64,000 nucleotides of DNA from an uncultured Paracoccaceae bacterium. GTDB taxonomy: Bacteria > Pseudomonadota > Alphaproteobacteria > Rhodobacterales > Rhodobacteraceae. Below, piece after piece: positions 18,134 to 28,542 of the stretch. The stretch is from NCBI GenBank assembly GCA_947500055.1, contig CANMQO010000001.1, forward strand, positions 248,001 to 312,000, read 5' to 3'. Both the position numbers and the translations under genes were made by a program. Every line of letters starts with the position of its first letter. The stretch's first letter is position 1. The notes below the pieces were generated by a model. It was not told where the DNA came from and did not search any database. It saw only the letters and a list, made by a program, of their open reading frames with translations.

Positions 18134-19473
18134 CACGGAAACTTTTTGGCACTGATGGGGTGCGTGGCAAGGCCAATGCCTATCCGATGACGGCCGATAT
18201 GGCGCTGAAGATCGGCGCGGCGGCCGGTCGGTATTTCCGTAATGACGGGTCCAACGGACATCGGGTCGTGATCGGCAAGGATACCCGTCTGTCGGGCTAC
18301 ATGTTCGAAAATGCCCTGACGGCAGGACTGACCAGTACGGGCATGAATGTGCTGTTGCTGGGGCCAGTGCCGACGCCTGCAGTGGGGCTTCTGACCACAT
18401 CAATGCGCGCTGATATGGGGATCATGATTTCTGCCAGCCACAACCCGCATCATGATAACGGGATCAAGTTTTTTGGCCCAGACGGCTTCAAGCTATCAGA
18501 CGATGCGGAAGCCGAAATCGAAGCGTTGATCGGTGGAGATATCGAACCGGCGCAGGCGCGCAATATCGGACGGGCGAAACGGGTTGACGATGGGCGGTTT
18601 CGCTATGCCGAACGGATCAAGTCCACCTTTCCGGCGGGGATGCGCCTTGATGGGCTGAAAGTCGTGATCGACTGCGCCAACGGGGCCGCGCACCGGGTGG
18701 CGCCAGAGGTCTTATGGGAACTGGGGGCCACTGTCATTCCGGTTGGTGTCAGCCCCAACGGGATGAATATCAACGAAGGCTGTGGATCAACCAGCACGGC
18801 TAACGCGTCAGAGATGATCCTGCGCGAAGGTGCCGATGTTGGCATCTGCCTTGACGGTGACGCGGACCGGGTGATGATCCTTGATGAAAAGGGGCAGGTG
18901 GCCGATGGGGATCAGTTGATGGCCCTGATGGCCGGGCGCTGGGCCGATCAGGAACGCCTGAACGGCGGCACATTGGTTGCCACTGTGATGTCCAATCTGG
19001 GGTTGGAGCGCTATCTTGATGGGCGCGGTCTGCGTTTGGAGCGGACAGCCGTTGGTGACCGCTATGTGGTCGAGGCGATGCGCGCCAATGGCTGGAACCT
19101 TGGGGGGGAACAATCGGGCCACATCGTGATGACCGATTATGCAACCACGGGCGATGGTTTGCTGGCTGGGTTGCAGTTCCTCGCGGCGATGATCGAAACC
19201 GGTCAGGCGGCCAGCACGCTGACAAAAATCTTCCAGACTGTGCCCCAGATGCTCAAGAACGTGCGCTATGCGGCGGGGAAGGATCCGTTGGGCGCGTCAG
19301 GTGTCAAAGCATCCATCGCGGATGCGGAAGCGAAGCTGGTGGGCAAAGGGCGCTTGTTGATCCGTAAATCAGGAACCGAACCGCTGATCCGGGTCATGGC
19401 GGAATGCGAGGATGACGGCTTGCTGGCGCAGGTTGTTGACGGGATCGTGGCCGAGGTCGAGGCAGCGGTTTAG
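18130..19473 (+). CDS. glmM: Phosphoglucosamine mutase
   Basis: 447 residues, the normal length. [11 protein letters not shown] opens the protein, the phosphoserine loop is [21 protein letters not shown] (first 20 residues shown here are [20 protein letters not shown], Ser about 103), the metal loop is DGDADRVM and the phosphate-binding loop is [12 protein letters not shown]. It converts glucosamine-6-phosphate to glucosamine-1-phosphate for UDP-GlcNAc, peptidoglycan and LPS synthesis. The folP-glmM pairing is a classical conserved order. Its stop overlaps the convergent stop of the EamA gene by 4 nt. Confidence 0.97.
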   Translation: MTRKLFGTDGVRGKANAYPMTADMALKIGAAAGRYFRNDGSNGHRVVIGKDTRLSGYMFENALTAGLTSTGMNVLLLGPVPTPAVGLLTTSMRADMGIMISASHNPHHDNGIKFFGPDGFKLSDDAEAEIEALIGGDIEPAQARNIGRAKRVDDGRFRYAERIKSTFPAGMRLDGLKVVIDCANGAAHRVAPEVLWELGATVIPVGVSPNGMNINEGCGSTSTANASEMILREGADVGICLDGDADRVMILDEKGQVADGDQLMALMAGRWADQERLNGGTLVATVMSNLGLERYLDGRGLRLERTAVGDRYVVEAMRANGWNLGGEQSGHIVMTDYATTGDGLLAGLQFLAAMIETGQAASTLTKIFQTVPQMLKNVRYAAGKDPLGASGVKASIADAEAKLVGKGRLLIRKSGTEPLIRVMAECEDDGLLAQVVDGIVAEVEAAV

Positions 19474-20369
19474 CGCAGAAGCAGCCGCCGCAGGCCGCCG
19501 CCCTGACTGATCGCGAGACCCAGCAGGATCAGCCCAAGCGCTGCGAAAAAACGCAGCGGCAGCACCTCGTTCAGTATCCAGACACCAAACAGCATGGACC
19601 AGAGCGGTACCTGATAGTTCACAAGTGTCAGGAAGACCGCGCCCGCCGTGCGAATTGTCGCGACACGGATCAGGGCGGCAAGGGCGGTTGGCAAAAGCCC
19701 GAGCGCGATGATTGCGATAGTGGATCGTGGGTCGCTGACCGTTGGCACGCCTTCAACAATCAGCATTGCGGGGATCAAAGCGACGGCCCCGACACAGAGC
19801 AAGAGGGCCGCCATGGTGATCGGGTCAATTGGCGGGCAGCGGCGGGTCAGGATGCCGGATACCGCATAGGAAAAGGCAGCGGCGATGCAGGCCAACTGGC
19901 CCAGGGGTTCCAGCCCAGTGCCAATCCGCAGGATGCCCGGACCAATCAGTACAACGGCGCCGACGAAACCAAGGCTGACGCCTAAGCTGTTGCGGAAGTT
20001 CAGTTTTTCGTCCGTGAAGATATGCGCCAGCGGCAAAACGAAAAGCGGCAAAGCGGCCATGGATATTCCGGCAAAGGCGGAAGGGACATATTGTTGCCCC
20101 CAGCTGAGCAGGGCAAAAGGAATGGCGGTGTTCAGGACCCCGATTGTGATCAGATACCAACACATCTGCCCTGTGAATTCCGGCATCGGCCGCCGCATCA
20201 GGTGCATCAGCGAAAGCAGGGCCACGGCGCCCAGCGTGGTGCGTGCGCAGGCGACAGTCAGAGGTCCGTAACCTTCGAGCGCGATGGCGACGACCATGAA
20301 TGTCGCCCCCCAGATCAAACCGAGGATCAGGATGGAAATCCAGTTGGTGGCGGTTGGCGGCGTGATCAT
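19470..20369 (-). CDS. EamA family (DMT superfamily) transporter
   Basis: 299 residues from ATG 20369. A longer in-frame extension upstream overlaps the next gene and looks non-coding. Ten hydrophobic helices in two EamA repeats are visible; the first starts [22 protein letters not shown] and the second [21 protein letters not shown] (each typical of the family). It is an inner-membrane exporter of unknown small metabolites. It is downstream of an ABM-like gene (13-bp gap) and a NIPSNAP gene, so the three are probably co-transcribed and controlled by the divergent ArsR-type regulator. Confidence 0.87.
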   Translation of the reverse strand: MITPPTATNWISILILGLIWGATFMVVAIALEGYGPLTVACARTTLGAVALLSLMHLMRRPMPEFTGQMCWYLITIGVLNTAIPFALLSWGQQYVPSAFAGISMAALPLFVLPLAHIFTDEKLNFRNSLGVSLGFVGAVVLIGPGILRIGTGLEPLGQLACIAAAFSYAVSGILTRRCPPIDPITMAALLLCVGAVALIPAMLIVEGVPTVSDPRSTIAIIALGLLPTALAALIRVATIRTAGAVFLTLVNYQVPLWSMLFGVWILNEVLPLRFFAALGLILLGLAISQGGGLRRLLLR

Positions 20370-20382
20370 GGCGTCTTTCGTC

Positions 20383-20727
20383 TTAGCGGTGATGCAGCCT
20401 GCTGTCTTTGGGCGCCTGCGCGCGGTCATGCAAGCCATAATCACGCGAAACCTCCGCGATCCGCAGGCGGTAGCCCTGAAACAGATCGCTGCGTCCGGCG
20501 GTCTGACTTTGCCGGTGCTGTAGGGTGTTGCGCCATGCTGCGACGGAGGCCTCATCCGCAAAAAAGGAAAGAGACAGCAGCTTTTCTGGTGTGGCAATGC
20601 TGCGGAATCGTTCAACCGAGATGAACCCGGGATGTTTGTCCAGCAGCGGTCGGAGCTGTGCGGCCTGTGCGAGATAAGCCGATTCCTGACCTATGCCAGG
20701 TTGCAATTCGAACATGACGGCAATCAT
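20383..20727 (-). CDS. Antibiotic biosynthesis monooxygenase (ABM) fold protein
   Basis: 114 residues. The ferredoxin-like ABM pattern is visible: MIAVMFELQPG, KHPGFISVERFRS and LLSLSFFADEASVAAWRNTLQHRQSQ. Members act as cofactor-less monooxygenases or stress-related proteins, and the activity cannot be told from sequence. The start overlaps the stop of the NIPSNAP gene (ATGA). Both partners have the same small dimeric fold and may act together. Confidence 0.82.
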   Translation of the reverse strand: MIAVMFELQPGIGQESAYLAQAAQLRPLLDKHPGFISVERFRSIATPEKLLSLSFFADEASVAAWRNTLQHRQSQTAGRSDLFQGYRLRIAEVSRDYGLHDRAQAPKDSRLHHR

Positions 20728-21047
20728 TGGGGGTTCCCGTGCGGTGCGGAGGCCAGGCGCAGAAAAGTGCGGTCTTCGCGTAGGATGAACTTTTCGCGCT
20801 GGGCGAATTGATAATTCTCCTGACCCAGCGGATCAGAGGCAAGGTTTTGGCGGTAGGTTTCGTAGGCGGCGAGCGATGGGATGTTGTAGATGCCGTAAGC
20901 CAGCGTGCTAGACCCTTCATGCGGGGCAAAATAACCGATCAGGTCCGCCCCGTTGCGGGGGATGGCCTGCCCCCAGTTGCGGGCATAGGTCTCAAAGGCT
21001 TCTTTCCGGGTGGGGTCGATATGATAGCGAATGACACAAGTCAGCAT
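20724..21047 (-). CDS. NIPSNAP family protein
   Basis: 107 residues from ATG 21047, preceded on the minus strand by AGGAGATCC. The pattern MLTCVIRYHIDP...FETYARNW, LIGYFAPHEGSSTLAYGIY and AAYETYRQNLASDP matches NIPSNAP domains, small dimeric ferredoxin-like-fold proteins. It is the first gene of the leftward group NIPSNAP-ABM-EamA, divergent from an ArsR-type regulator 69 bp away. Confidence 0.85.
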   Translation of the reverse strand: MLTCVIRYHIDPTRKEAFETYARNWGQAIPRNGADLIGYFAPHEGSSTLAYGIYNIPSLAAYETYRQNLASDPLGQENYQFAQREKFILREDRTFLRLASAPHGNPQ

Positions 21048-21116
21048 GTGGATCTCCTGTTGGTGAGCACAACTTAGCTGTTGCTGTAACGTAAATGCTT
21101 CGGCTATGATCGAACT

Positions 21117-21824
21117 ATGCGAGAAGGACCGGATATCGCCCATGTGGCGGCCCTGATTGGCGATCCAGCCCGGGCCAATATGTTGACGGCATTGATGAGC
21201 GGGAAGGCCCTGACGGCAACTGAATTGGCCGGTGAGGCTGGGGTGACCCTTCAGACCGCAAGCGGGCATTTGTCGAAACTGTTGGATGGCGGGCTGGTAC
21301 AGGTGCGCAAGCAGGGGCGGCATCGGTATTTTGCATTGGCGCATGCGGATGTGGCGGCGACCCTCGAGGCGCTGATGGGTTTGGCGGCCGGGCAGGGCGC
21401 ATTGCGCACACGCACGGGACCGAAGGACGCAGCCATGCGGCAGGCCCGGGTGTGCTATAATCATCTGGCCGGGCAGATGGGTGTGCAGATGTTGTCCAGC
21501 ATGGTGCATCGTGATTTTGTCAGGGAAGAGGGTGAGGCGCTTGGCCTGACACCTGATGGTGCGCAGTTTGTGACGGCATTCGGGATCGCGCTGGCGCCGT
21601 TGAACACGGCGCGCGCGCCGCTGTGCCGCAGTTGTCTGGACTGGAGCGAGCGGCGGACCCATCTGGCGGGTTCACTGGGCCGGGCGATGCTGGCCCGGAT
21701 GGAGGCGACCGGATGGGTGCGGCGCGACAAGGGCAGTCGCGCCTTGCTGTTCAGTGCGACGGGAATGGCAGCGTTCGACACGGCCTTCCCAAATGAAAAG
21801 GGCACCCGTTGCGGGGTGCCCTGA
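21117..21824 (+). CDS. ArsR-type winged-helix regulator with C-terminal sensor domain
   Basis: 235 residues. The N-terminal ArsR/winged-helix domain (about 5-90) contains LIGDPARANMLTALMSGKALTATELA, quoted here in part, and the recognition helix region LQTASGHLSKLLDGGLV. The C-terminal half holds cysteines and a patch seen in this subgroup: ARVCYNHLAGQMG and LCRSCLDWSERRTHLAG. C109, C174 and C177 could sense metal, thiol or redox state. Divergent placement suggests it controls the NIPSNAP-ABM-EamA genes. Its last codons overlap the ilvC terminator hairpin. Confidence 0.85.
   Translation: MREGPDIAHVAALIGDPARANMLTALMSGKALTATELAGEAGVTLQTASGHLSKLLDGGLVQVRKQGRHRYFALAHADVAATLEALMGLAAGQGALRTRTGPKDAAMRQARVCYNHLAGQMGVQMLSSMVHRDFVREEGEALGLTPDGAQFVTAFGIALAPLNTARAPLCRSCLDWSERRTHLAGSLGRAMLARMEATGWVRRDKGSRALLFSATGMAAFDTAFPNEKGTRCGVP
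21795..21821 (-). terminator. Intrinsic terminator of ilvC
   Basis: On the minus strand GGGCACCCC-GCAA-CGGGTGCCC forms a 9-bp GC stem followed by TTTTC. It lies 39 bp past the ilvC stop and overlaps the last codons of the convergent regulator gene. Confidence 0.8.
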
Positions 21825-21828
21825 GCGA

Positions 21829-21852
21829 GGATGGGTCAAGACCCATCTTACG
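21829..21852. repeat. 24-bp palindromic repeat, copy 1
   Basis: The unit GGATGGGTCAAGACCCATCT plus TACG contains the palindrome GATGGGT-CAAG-ACCCATC (7-bp stem). An identical 24-bp copy is at 32387-32410. It sits in the 35-bp gap between the convergent regulator and ilvC genes. It resembles the REP-like GTAGGGTGGGT...ACCCACC family of dispersed palindromes. Confidence 0.85.
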
Positions 21853-21859
21853 GTGTTGA

Positions 21860-23464
<1,605 letters not shown>

Positions 23465-23468
<4 letters not shown>

Positions 23469-23917
23469 CGCTGGATGAGATTGACCGCGCGCTTGTTCTG
23501 GCATTGGCGCGTGATGCCGCGCAGCCGACCACGCAGCTGGGGCGCAAACTGGGGCTGAGTCAGCCGGCAACATGGCGCCGCATCCGCCGATTGCAGGAAA
23601 GCGGCGTTCTTTCCGCGCGTCGATTGCAACTGGATGCAGCCAAGCTTGGGTTTGACGTTACGGTGTTTCTGGGGATCAAGCTCGCCACCAAGGGGCGTGT
23701 CAGCCTGGAGGATTTCGAACGCGCGGTCTCTGCTATCCCCGAAGTGCAGACTGTCGATCATGTCCTTGGTCTTTATGATTATCGCTTGCGTGTCGTGGCC
23801 CGCGATCTGGCGGATTTTGAGCGTGTCCTGCGGCGCCGCATCATGACATTGCCTGGCGTTGGTGATGTTGAGGCGAATGTGCTTTTATCCGAGGAGCGCA
23901 GGCCCGGCCCAATTTAA
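23465..23917 (+). CDS. Lrp/AsnC family regulator (second of a pair)
   Basis: 150 residues starting at GTG 23465 within a GTGA overlap with the previous gene. The HTH is DEIDRALVLALARDAAQPT and QPATWRRIRRLQESGVL. The RAM domain has IPEVQTVDHVLGLYDYRLRVVARDL (family pattern, quoted across 25 positions; key residues are VDHVLG and YDYRLRV). The tandem arrangement suggests hetero-oligomers. The effector is unknown. Confidence 0.88.
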
Positions 23918-23974
23918 CCGGATCGTAAGTCGCCCCGTCTAGGTTGTGTTTCACATGTTGAAACGGGATCCAGA

Positions 23975-24709
23975 ATGTTGCGCCTTACCAACCGGTTATC
24001 CATTGGCGCTTTCTGTATTGTGATCGCAGCCTTTGCGACCGGGATGGCGACAGGTCTGGAATACGTGTTTTACCCGGAGGAGTTTGCGTCGACGCCATCG
24101 GGCAAGAAGGCGATTATCGTTTCGACGATTGCTATTCCCATTGCCTGGGGCATGGGGGAAATCATACGGAAAAACCAGTTACTTACGGCCGAGTTGAGTG
24201 CACTGGTCAACCGTGACCGGCTGACAGATGTGGCCACGCGTGACTATTTCTTTGCGCAGATGAACGCTGCCCCCGATGCCTATGGCGTGTCCCTGATGGT
24301 CGATATTGATAAGTTCAAATCAATCAATGACAGCTATGGTCATTATACTGGCGACGCGGTGATCCGCGATGTTGCCACGCGCATCAAGAATATGATCCGC
24401 ACCGAAGATATCATATGCCGGTTTGGCGGTGAGGAATTCATCGTGTTTCTGTACCACCAGAATCGTGCGACAGGTGCCGAGACGGCGGAGCGTATGCGGA
24501 TCGCAATTGCGGCGAACCCGGTTCGTTTTCAGGATCACGAAATATCGGTCACAGTATCGATCGGTGGCTCGCTCAAGGATCGCCTGAATGACGTGGATGA
24601 GGCGATACAACGGGCGGATGAGGCGCTTTACCGGGCAAAGTCTGCAGGCCGCAATCGGACAGTTTTTGCGGGGGAAGAGCCCGCGCGCCATCACGTTCCG
24701 GCGGCCTGA
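23975..24709 (+). CDS. Membrane-bound GGDEF diguanylate cyclase
   Basis: 244 residues. Two hydrophobic helices (about 9-30 and 45-60) bracket a short periplasmic loop, and a GGDEF domain follows (about 78-235). The active site is GGEEF (151-155), a functional variant, and the RxxD inhibitory site is present as RTED (142-145), five residues before it. VDIDKFKSINDSYGH holds the metal and substrate residues. It should make c-di-GMP from two GTP at the inner membrane, with product feedback. No EAL domain is present. It appears monocistronic. Confidence 0.93.
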   Translation: MLRLTNRLSIGAFCIVIAAFATGMATGLEYVFYPEEFASTPSGKKAIIVSTIAIPIAWGMGEIIRKNQLLTAELSALVNRDRLTDVATRDYFFAQMNAAPDAYGVSLMVDIDKFKSINDSYGHYTGDAVIRDVATRIKNMIRTEDIICRFGGEEFIVFLYHQNRATGAETAERMRIAIAANPVRFQDHEISVTVSIGGSLKDRLNDVDEAIQRADEALYRAKSAGRNRTVFAGEEPARHHVPAA

Positions 24710-24791
24710 CCGGGCAGCGCCAAAATTTTGCTTTGCCTTCGCCCTGCTTGCGGACTAGCCATAGTCATTGACGCAAGCAGGTGAGGCAGTG

Positions 24792-25919
24792 ATGAGCGGT
24801 GCAAGAACACAGGTAGACCCGGACGGTTTGATGGAATTTTCGGTGGTTTTTACCGACCGATCACTGAACCATATGTCAAAGGCGTTTCAAACAGTGATGA
24901 CCGATATCTCGGGCATGCTGAAAGATGTTTACAACGCCGATCATGTGGCGCTTGTCCCCGGTGGGGGCACCTATGGGATGGAGGCTGTGGCCCGCCAGTT
25001 TGGCAATGCGGCGCACGCATTTGTGGTGCGCAATGGCTGGTTTTCCTATCGCTGGACGCAGATTTTCGATGCGGGTGAATTCACTGCCCGCACAACGGTG
25101 ATGAAGGCCCGGCAGGCGGGCAATGACACCCGTGCCCCTTTCGCGCCTGCGCCGATTGAGGATGTTGTGGCCGCGATACGAGACGCCAGACCCGATGTTG
25201 TCTTTGCGCCGCATGTGGAAACCTCTGCCGGGATTATTCTGCCCGATGATTATCTGACGGCGCTGGCCGCAGCTGCCCATGAAGTGGGCGCGCTGATGGT
25301 GCTGGATTGCATCGCGTCCGGCTGCGCCTGGGTTGATATGAAAGTGACGGGCGTCGATGTCCTGATCTCAGCGCCGCAAAAGGGTTGGTCGGCGACCCCA
25401 TCAGCGGGGCTGGTGATGATGTCGCAGCGCGCGGTGGACCGGATGGCCGATACGTCATCGGATTCCTTCGCCATTGACCTCAAGAAATGGCACAGCATCA
25501 TGCAAGCCTATGAAAATGGCGGTCATGCTTACCACGCGACCATGCCGACAGATGGGTTGCGCGCATTTCGCGATACGATGATCGAGACGCGCGAATACGG
25601 GTTTGAAAAACTGAAGGACGCGCAATGGGCCTTGGGCAATGCCGTGCGCAAGGTATTGGCAGATAAGGGTATTCGCTCGGTGGCCGCCACCGGCTTCGGG
25701 GCGCCGGGGGTAGTGGTCAGCTATACGGATGATCCGGGGGTGCAGAACGGGTCAAAATTTGCTGCCGAAGGTATGCAGATCGCCGCTGGCGTGCCGCTGC
25801 AATGCGATGAACCTGACGATTTCCGTACTTTCCGGTTGGGGCTATTTGGCCTCGACAAGCTTTACGATGTTGATGCGACCTTGGGTCGTCTGGTGCCTGT
25901 GCTGGATCGGGTGCTTTAG
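24792..25919 (+). CDS. Class V (alanine-glyoxylate type) aminotransferase
   Basis: 375 residues from ATG 24792, with AGGTGAGG just upstream; an in-frame TTG at 24768 is less likely. Fold-type I PLP enzyme pattern: ALVPGGGTYGMEAVARQF, VLDCIASGCAWVDM, and the PLP lysine in SAPQKGWSATPSAGLVMM. Relatives convert alanine or serine plus glyoxylate to pyruvate or hydroxypyruvate plus glycine. The exact donor is not readable. Its stop overlaps the convergent UbiH-like gene by 4 nt. Confidence 0.85.
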   Translation: MSGARTQVDPDGLMEFSVVFTDRSLNHMSKAFQTVMTDISGMLKDVYNADHVALVPGGGTYGMEAVARQFGNAAHAFVVRNGWFSYRWTQIFDAGEFTARTTVMKARQAGNDTRAPFAPAPIEDVVAAIRDARPDVVFAPHVETSAGIILPDDYLTALAAAAHEVGALMVLDCIASGCAWVDMKVTGVDVLISAPQKGWSATPSAGLVMMSQRAVDRMADTSSDSFAIDLKKWHSIMQAYENGGHAYHATMPTDGLRAFRDTMIETREYGFEKLKDAQWALGNAVRKVLADKGIRSVAATGFGAPGVVVSYTDDPGVQNGSKFAAEGMQIAAGVPLQCDEPDDFRTFRLGLFGLDKLYDVDATLGRLVPVLDRVL

Positions 25920-27106
25920 CGCGCGCCCAGTCCCAATTCCATCAGCGTGCGCCTGACCGGCGCCATGCCGTAGAGCGCCTGAATGCCCTTCGCCCGCAGG
26001 TCTTGCGCCAATGGGCTGTCCGCAATCGAGGCCCGGTTCAAAGCGTCAATCCCGGCGACGCGAAGTTGTATGTCGGGGTGGCGGTTGCGGGCGTAGCGAT
26101 CCAACATGCGCGGTGCGCCCAGACCGGTTGGGTTGGCTTGCGCGAACTCCAGCAGGCTTGCGAGATCCTTCAGTGACATGTTCAGCCCCTGCGCCCCGAT
26201 GGGGGGGATCACATGGGCGGCCTCGGCCGCGAGGGCGGTGCGCGGCCCGGTTAAGCGGTCGGCGATCTGGCTGATAATCGGCCAGGTGCTGCGGCGCGAT
26301 GCGAGCCTGAGCGGGCCGTAATGCAGCGCGGACCGTTCATTCGCGGCGGCTTCAAATTCATTCGGGTGAAGGTCAGCAAGCCGCAACACCTCTGCCCCGT
26401 TGTCCATCCAGACCACAGCAGAGCAGGGCTGACCCTCATGATCGGGGAGGGGCACCAATGTGAAAGGGCCGCCGGATTGGTGGATTTCGGTGGATACATT
26501 GTCATGCGGGGCGTCGTGCGTGACCGCAAAGGTCAGTGCCCGCTGCCCGTAACGCATTGTTTTCGCATGAATCCCTGCCGCTTGCCTGACTTGAGAATTG
26601 CGCCCGTCAGCACCAATGACCAAACGCGCCGATAGCTGGCTGTTATCCGACAATGTCACAATCGCGGTGTCGGTGCGCGCGAGCATCCGGGCGAAGCCGG
26701 TGCCGGGCCGGAAATCCACATTCGGCAATTCCGCAAGGCGCGCCACCATTTCGCGGCGCAGCAGCCAATTGGGCAGGTTCCAGCCAAACGGGTTGCCCGA
26801 TATATCGGCCGCGTCGAAATCGCGGATCACAGGTGGCGAAGCGGCGGCATCCACGATCCGCATGATCTGTAGCGGCGCGGCGTGGGGGGCGAGCCTTTCC
26901 CACAGGCCTGCAGCGGCCAGAAAATCCCGGGCGGGTTGCAGGAATGCGGTTGTGCGCAGGTCGGACCCATCAGCGTCACGCGTTGTGACCGGCGGCGTTG
27001 GGTCGACGATGGTGACGTCAAACCCCGCAGTGCCAAAGGCGGCGGCGGCGGTCAGTCCGGCGACACCACCACCTGCAATGAAAATATCGGTCGATTTGCG
27101 TTCCAT
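25916..27106 (-). CDS. UbiH/UbiF-family FAD-dependent hydroxylase
   Basis: 396 residues. The FAD/NAD Rossmann motif is IAGGGVAGLTAAAAFGTAGF (about 9-28). The second FAD block is LVIGADGRNSQVRQAAGI and the third AEAAHVIPPIGAQGLNMSLK, where most relatives have GDAAH. Family members hydroxylate the ubiquinone ring. The short form and context do not say which ring position. It is 38 bp downstream of the HAD phosphatase gene on the same strand. Confidence 0.87.
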   Translation of the reverse strand: MERKSTDIFIAGGGVAGLTAAAAFGTAGFDVTIVDPTPPVTTRDADGSDLRTTAFLQPARDFLAAAGLWERLAPHAAPLQIMRIVDAAASPPVIRDFDAADISGNPFGWNLPNWLLRREMVARLAELPNVDFRPGTGFARMLARTDTAIVTLSDNSQLSARLVIGADGRNSQVRQAAGIHAKTMRYGQRALTFAVTHDAPHDNVSTEIHQSGGPFTLVPLPDHEGQPCSAVVWMDNGAEVLRLADLHPNEFEAAANERSALHYGPLRLASRRSTWPIISQIADRLTGPRTALAAEAAHVIPPIGAQGLNMSLKDLASLLEFAQANPTGLGAPRMLDRYARNRHPDIQLRVAGIDALNRASIADSPLAQDLRAKGIQALYGMAPVRRTLMELGLGAR

Positions 27107-27144
27107 GGACCTGACATAAGCCTTCGGGCCGGGCGCGAAAAGGG

Positions 27145-27792
27145 TCAGCGCACCACCTGCGACAAGAAGTCGGGCAGGTCATTGGTGTGGTGGTGGATAT
27201 GCGCCGCAGGGTCAGGCGCGGCATGCACGTGAACCGTGCGCATGCCCATCGCATGGGGCACTGCCAGGTTGCGCGCCTCGTCCTCGAACATGGCGCCGTT
27301 TTGGGTGATCACGCCGTCCTTGGCAAAGATCGTGTTAAAGGCGTCCTGGCTGGGTTTTGATTTGAAATCAGCATGTTCGACGCCATAGATCGCATCAAAT
27401 GCGCGGGTCAGACCGCGCGCGGCCAAGACCCGTTTGGCGTGGTTTTCTGACCCGTTTGTATAGACGATACGCCGGCCCGGCAGGGCGCGGATCGCGGCGG
27501 TGAGCGTCGGGTCCTCTTCCAGATGCGAGATGTCGATATCATGCACATCGGCCAGAAAATGATGTGGGTCCACATCGTGATGTTCAATCAGGCCAAGCAG
27601 GGTCGATCCGTAGTGATCCCAATACTCGGCGCAAAGTTTCAATGCCCGGTCCTTGTCCAGCCCGGTTAATCGCGCGACATAGGCGGCGAAACGCGTGTCC
27701 ATGCGGCCAAAAAGATCAGCCGATGGCGGGTAGAGCGTGTTGTCGAGGTCAAAAACCCATGTGTCGACATGTTCAAAAAATCTGGCAACCAT
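27145..27792 (-). CDS. HAD-type pyrimidine 5'-nucleotidase
   Basis: 215 residues. HAD motif I is WVFDLDNTLYPPSADLF, motif II IVYTNGSENHAKRVL, motif III lysine in FKSKPSQDAF and motif IV MFEDEARNLAVPHAMGM. The DNTLYP form is typical of the SDT1/pyrimidine nucleotidase subgroup, which dephosphorylates small nucleotides such as UMP and CMP in the cytoplasm. It is divergent from the GntR gene, 97 bp away. Confidence 0.88.
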   Translation of the reverse strand: MVARFFEHVDTWVFDLDNTLYPPSADLFGRMDTRFAAYVARLTGLDKDRALKLCAEYWDHYGSTLLGLIEHHDVDPHHFLADVHDIDISHLEEDPTLTAAIRALPGRRIVYTNGSENHAKRVLAARGLTRAFDAIYGVEHADFKSKPSQDAFNTIFAKDGVITQNGAMFEDEARNLAVPHAMGMRTVHVHAAPDPAAHIHHHTNDLPDFLSQVVR

Positions 27793-27888
27793 GGCGGTTT
27801 TCTACGGTGGCACCGCGGCTGGTGCAATCGCTTTGACTTGAAAGGCCGGGCAGGCGTATGGTCCGACGCATCAGGAAAGGTTTCGTCG

Positions 27889-28542
27889 ATGCATGATCAA
27901 CGCACATCACAGAAGGACGCTTATGTCCTGATCCTCGAGGCCATCGACAGCCATGTCTACAAGCCCGGTGACCGTCTGGTGGAGAGCGAGTTGGCCGAAC
28001 GGTTCGGTGTCTCGCGGACCCCAATTCGCGAAGCACTTCAACGGCTTGAAACGCAGTCCTTGCTGACGCGCGATGGCCGGTCGCTGATCGTGGCTTCGCT
28101 GGATCATTCGCAATTGTCAGAGCTTTACGTGGTGCGTGGCGAGTTGGAGGGGCTGGCCGCAAGGCTGGCGGCCCGCCATGCTGCCCCCGAAGAGGTGAAA
28201 GTGCTGCGCGATATGCTGGAGGAAGACAAGAAACTGGTGGGTGATCCACTCGCCCTGAGCCGTGCCAATCGTCGCTTTCACAAGCAGATCCATCTGGCGT
28301 CGCATAACCGTTTCCTGGTGCAGCAACTTGACCTTGTGCACCGCTCGATGGCCCTGCTCGCCACGACCTCACTGGCGGCGGAGGGCCGGAGCGAAGGGAC
28401 GCTGGAAGAACATGCCAGGATCGTCGAGGCGATTGAGGCCGGTGACGGCGATGCTGCAGACAAAGCCCTGCGAGAGCATATTTCGGAGGCTTATGTCACC
28501 CGTCTGAAACTGGATGCGGCGGCTGTAGAGGCGGCGGAGTAA
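27889..28542 (+). CDS. GntR family regulator with FCD domain
   Basis: 217 residues from ATG 27889, with AGGAAAGG upstream. The winged helix occupies about 5-75: YKPGDRLVESELAERFGVSRTPIREALQRLE (the last part is the recognition helix). The C-terminal FCD domain (about 85-205) contains the metal-binding positions: D in LVVRGELEG region, H in RRFHKQIHLASHNRFL, and H in LEEHARIVEAIEAGD. It is of the FadR/VanR subgroup that senses organic acids. The target is not evident. Its 3' end overlaps the convergent glycosyltransferase gene by 47 bp. Confidence 0.88.
   Translation: MHDQRTSQKDAYVLILEAIDSHVYKPGDRLVESELAERFGVSRTPIREALQRLETQSLLTRDGRSLIVASLDHSQLSELYVVRGELEGLAARLAARHAAPEEVKVLRDMLEEDKKLVGDPLALSRANRRFHKQIHLASHNRFLVQQLDLVHRSMALLATTSLAAEGRSEGTLEEHARIVEAIEAGDGDAADKALREHISEAYVTRLKLDAAAVEAAE

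Noticed and set aside
20370-20615. N-terminal extension of the EamA transporter by 82 residues.
   Set aside because: The extension overlaps the ABM gene in another frame, is rich in Arg/Pro without pattern, and the shorter start at 20369 gives the normal family length.
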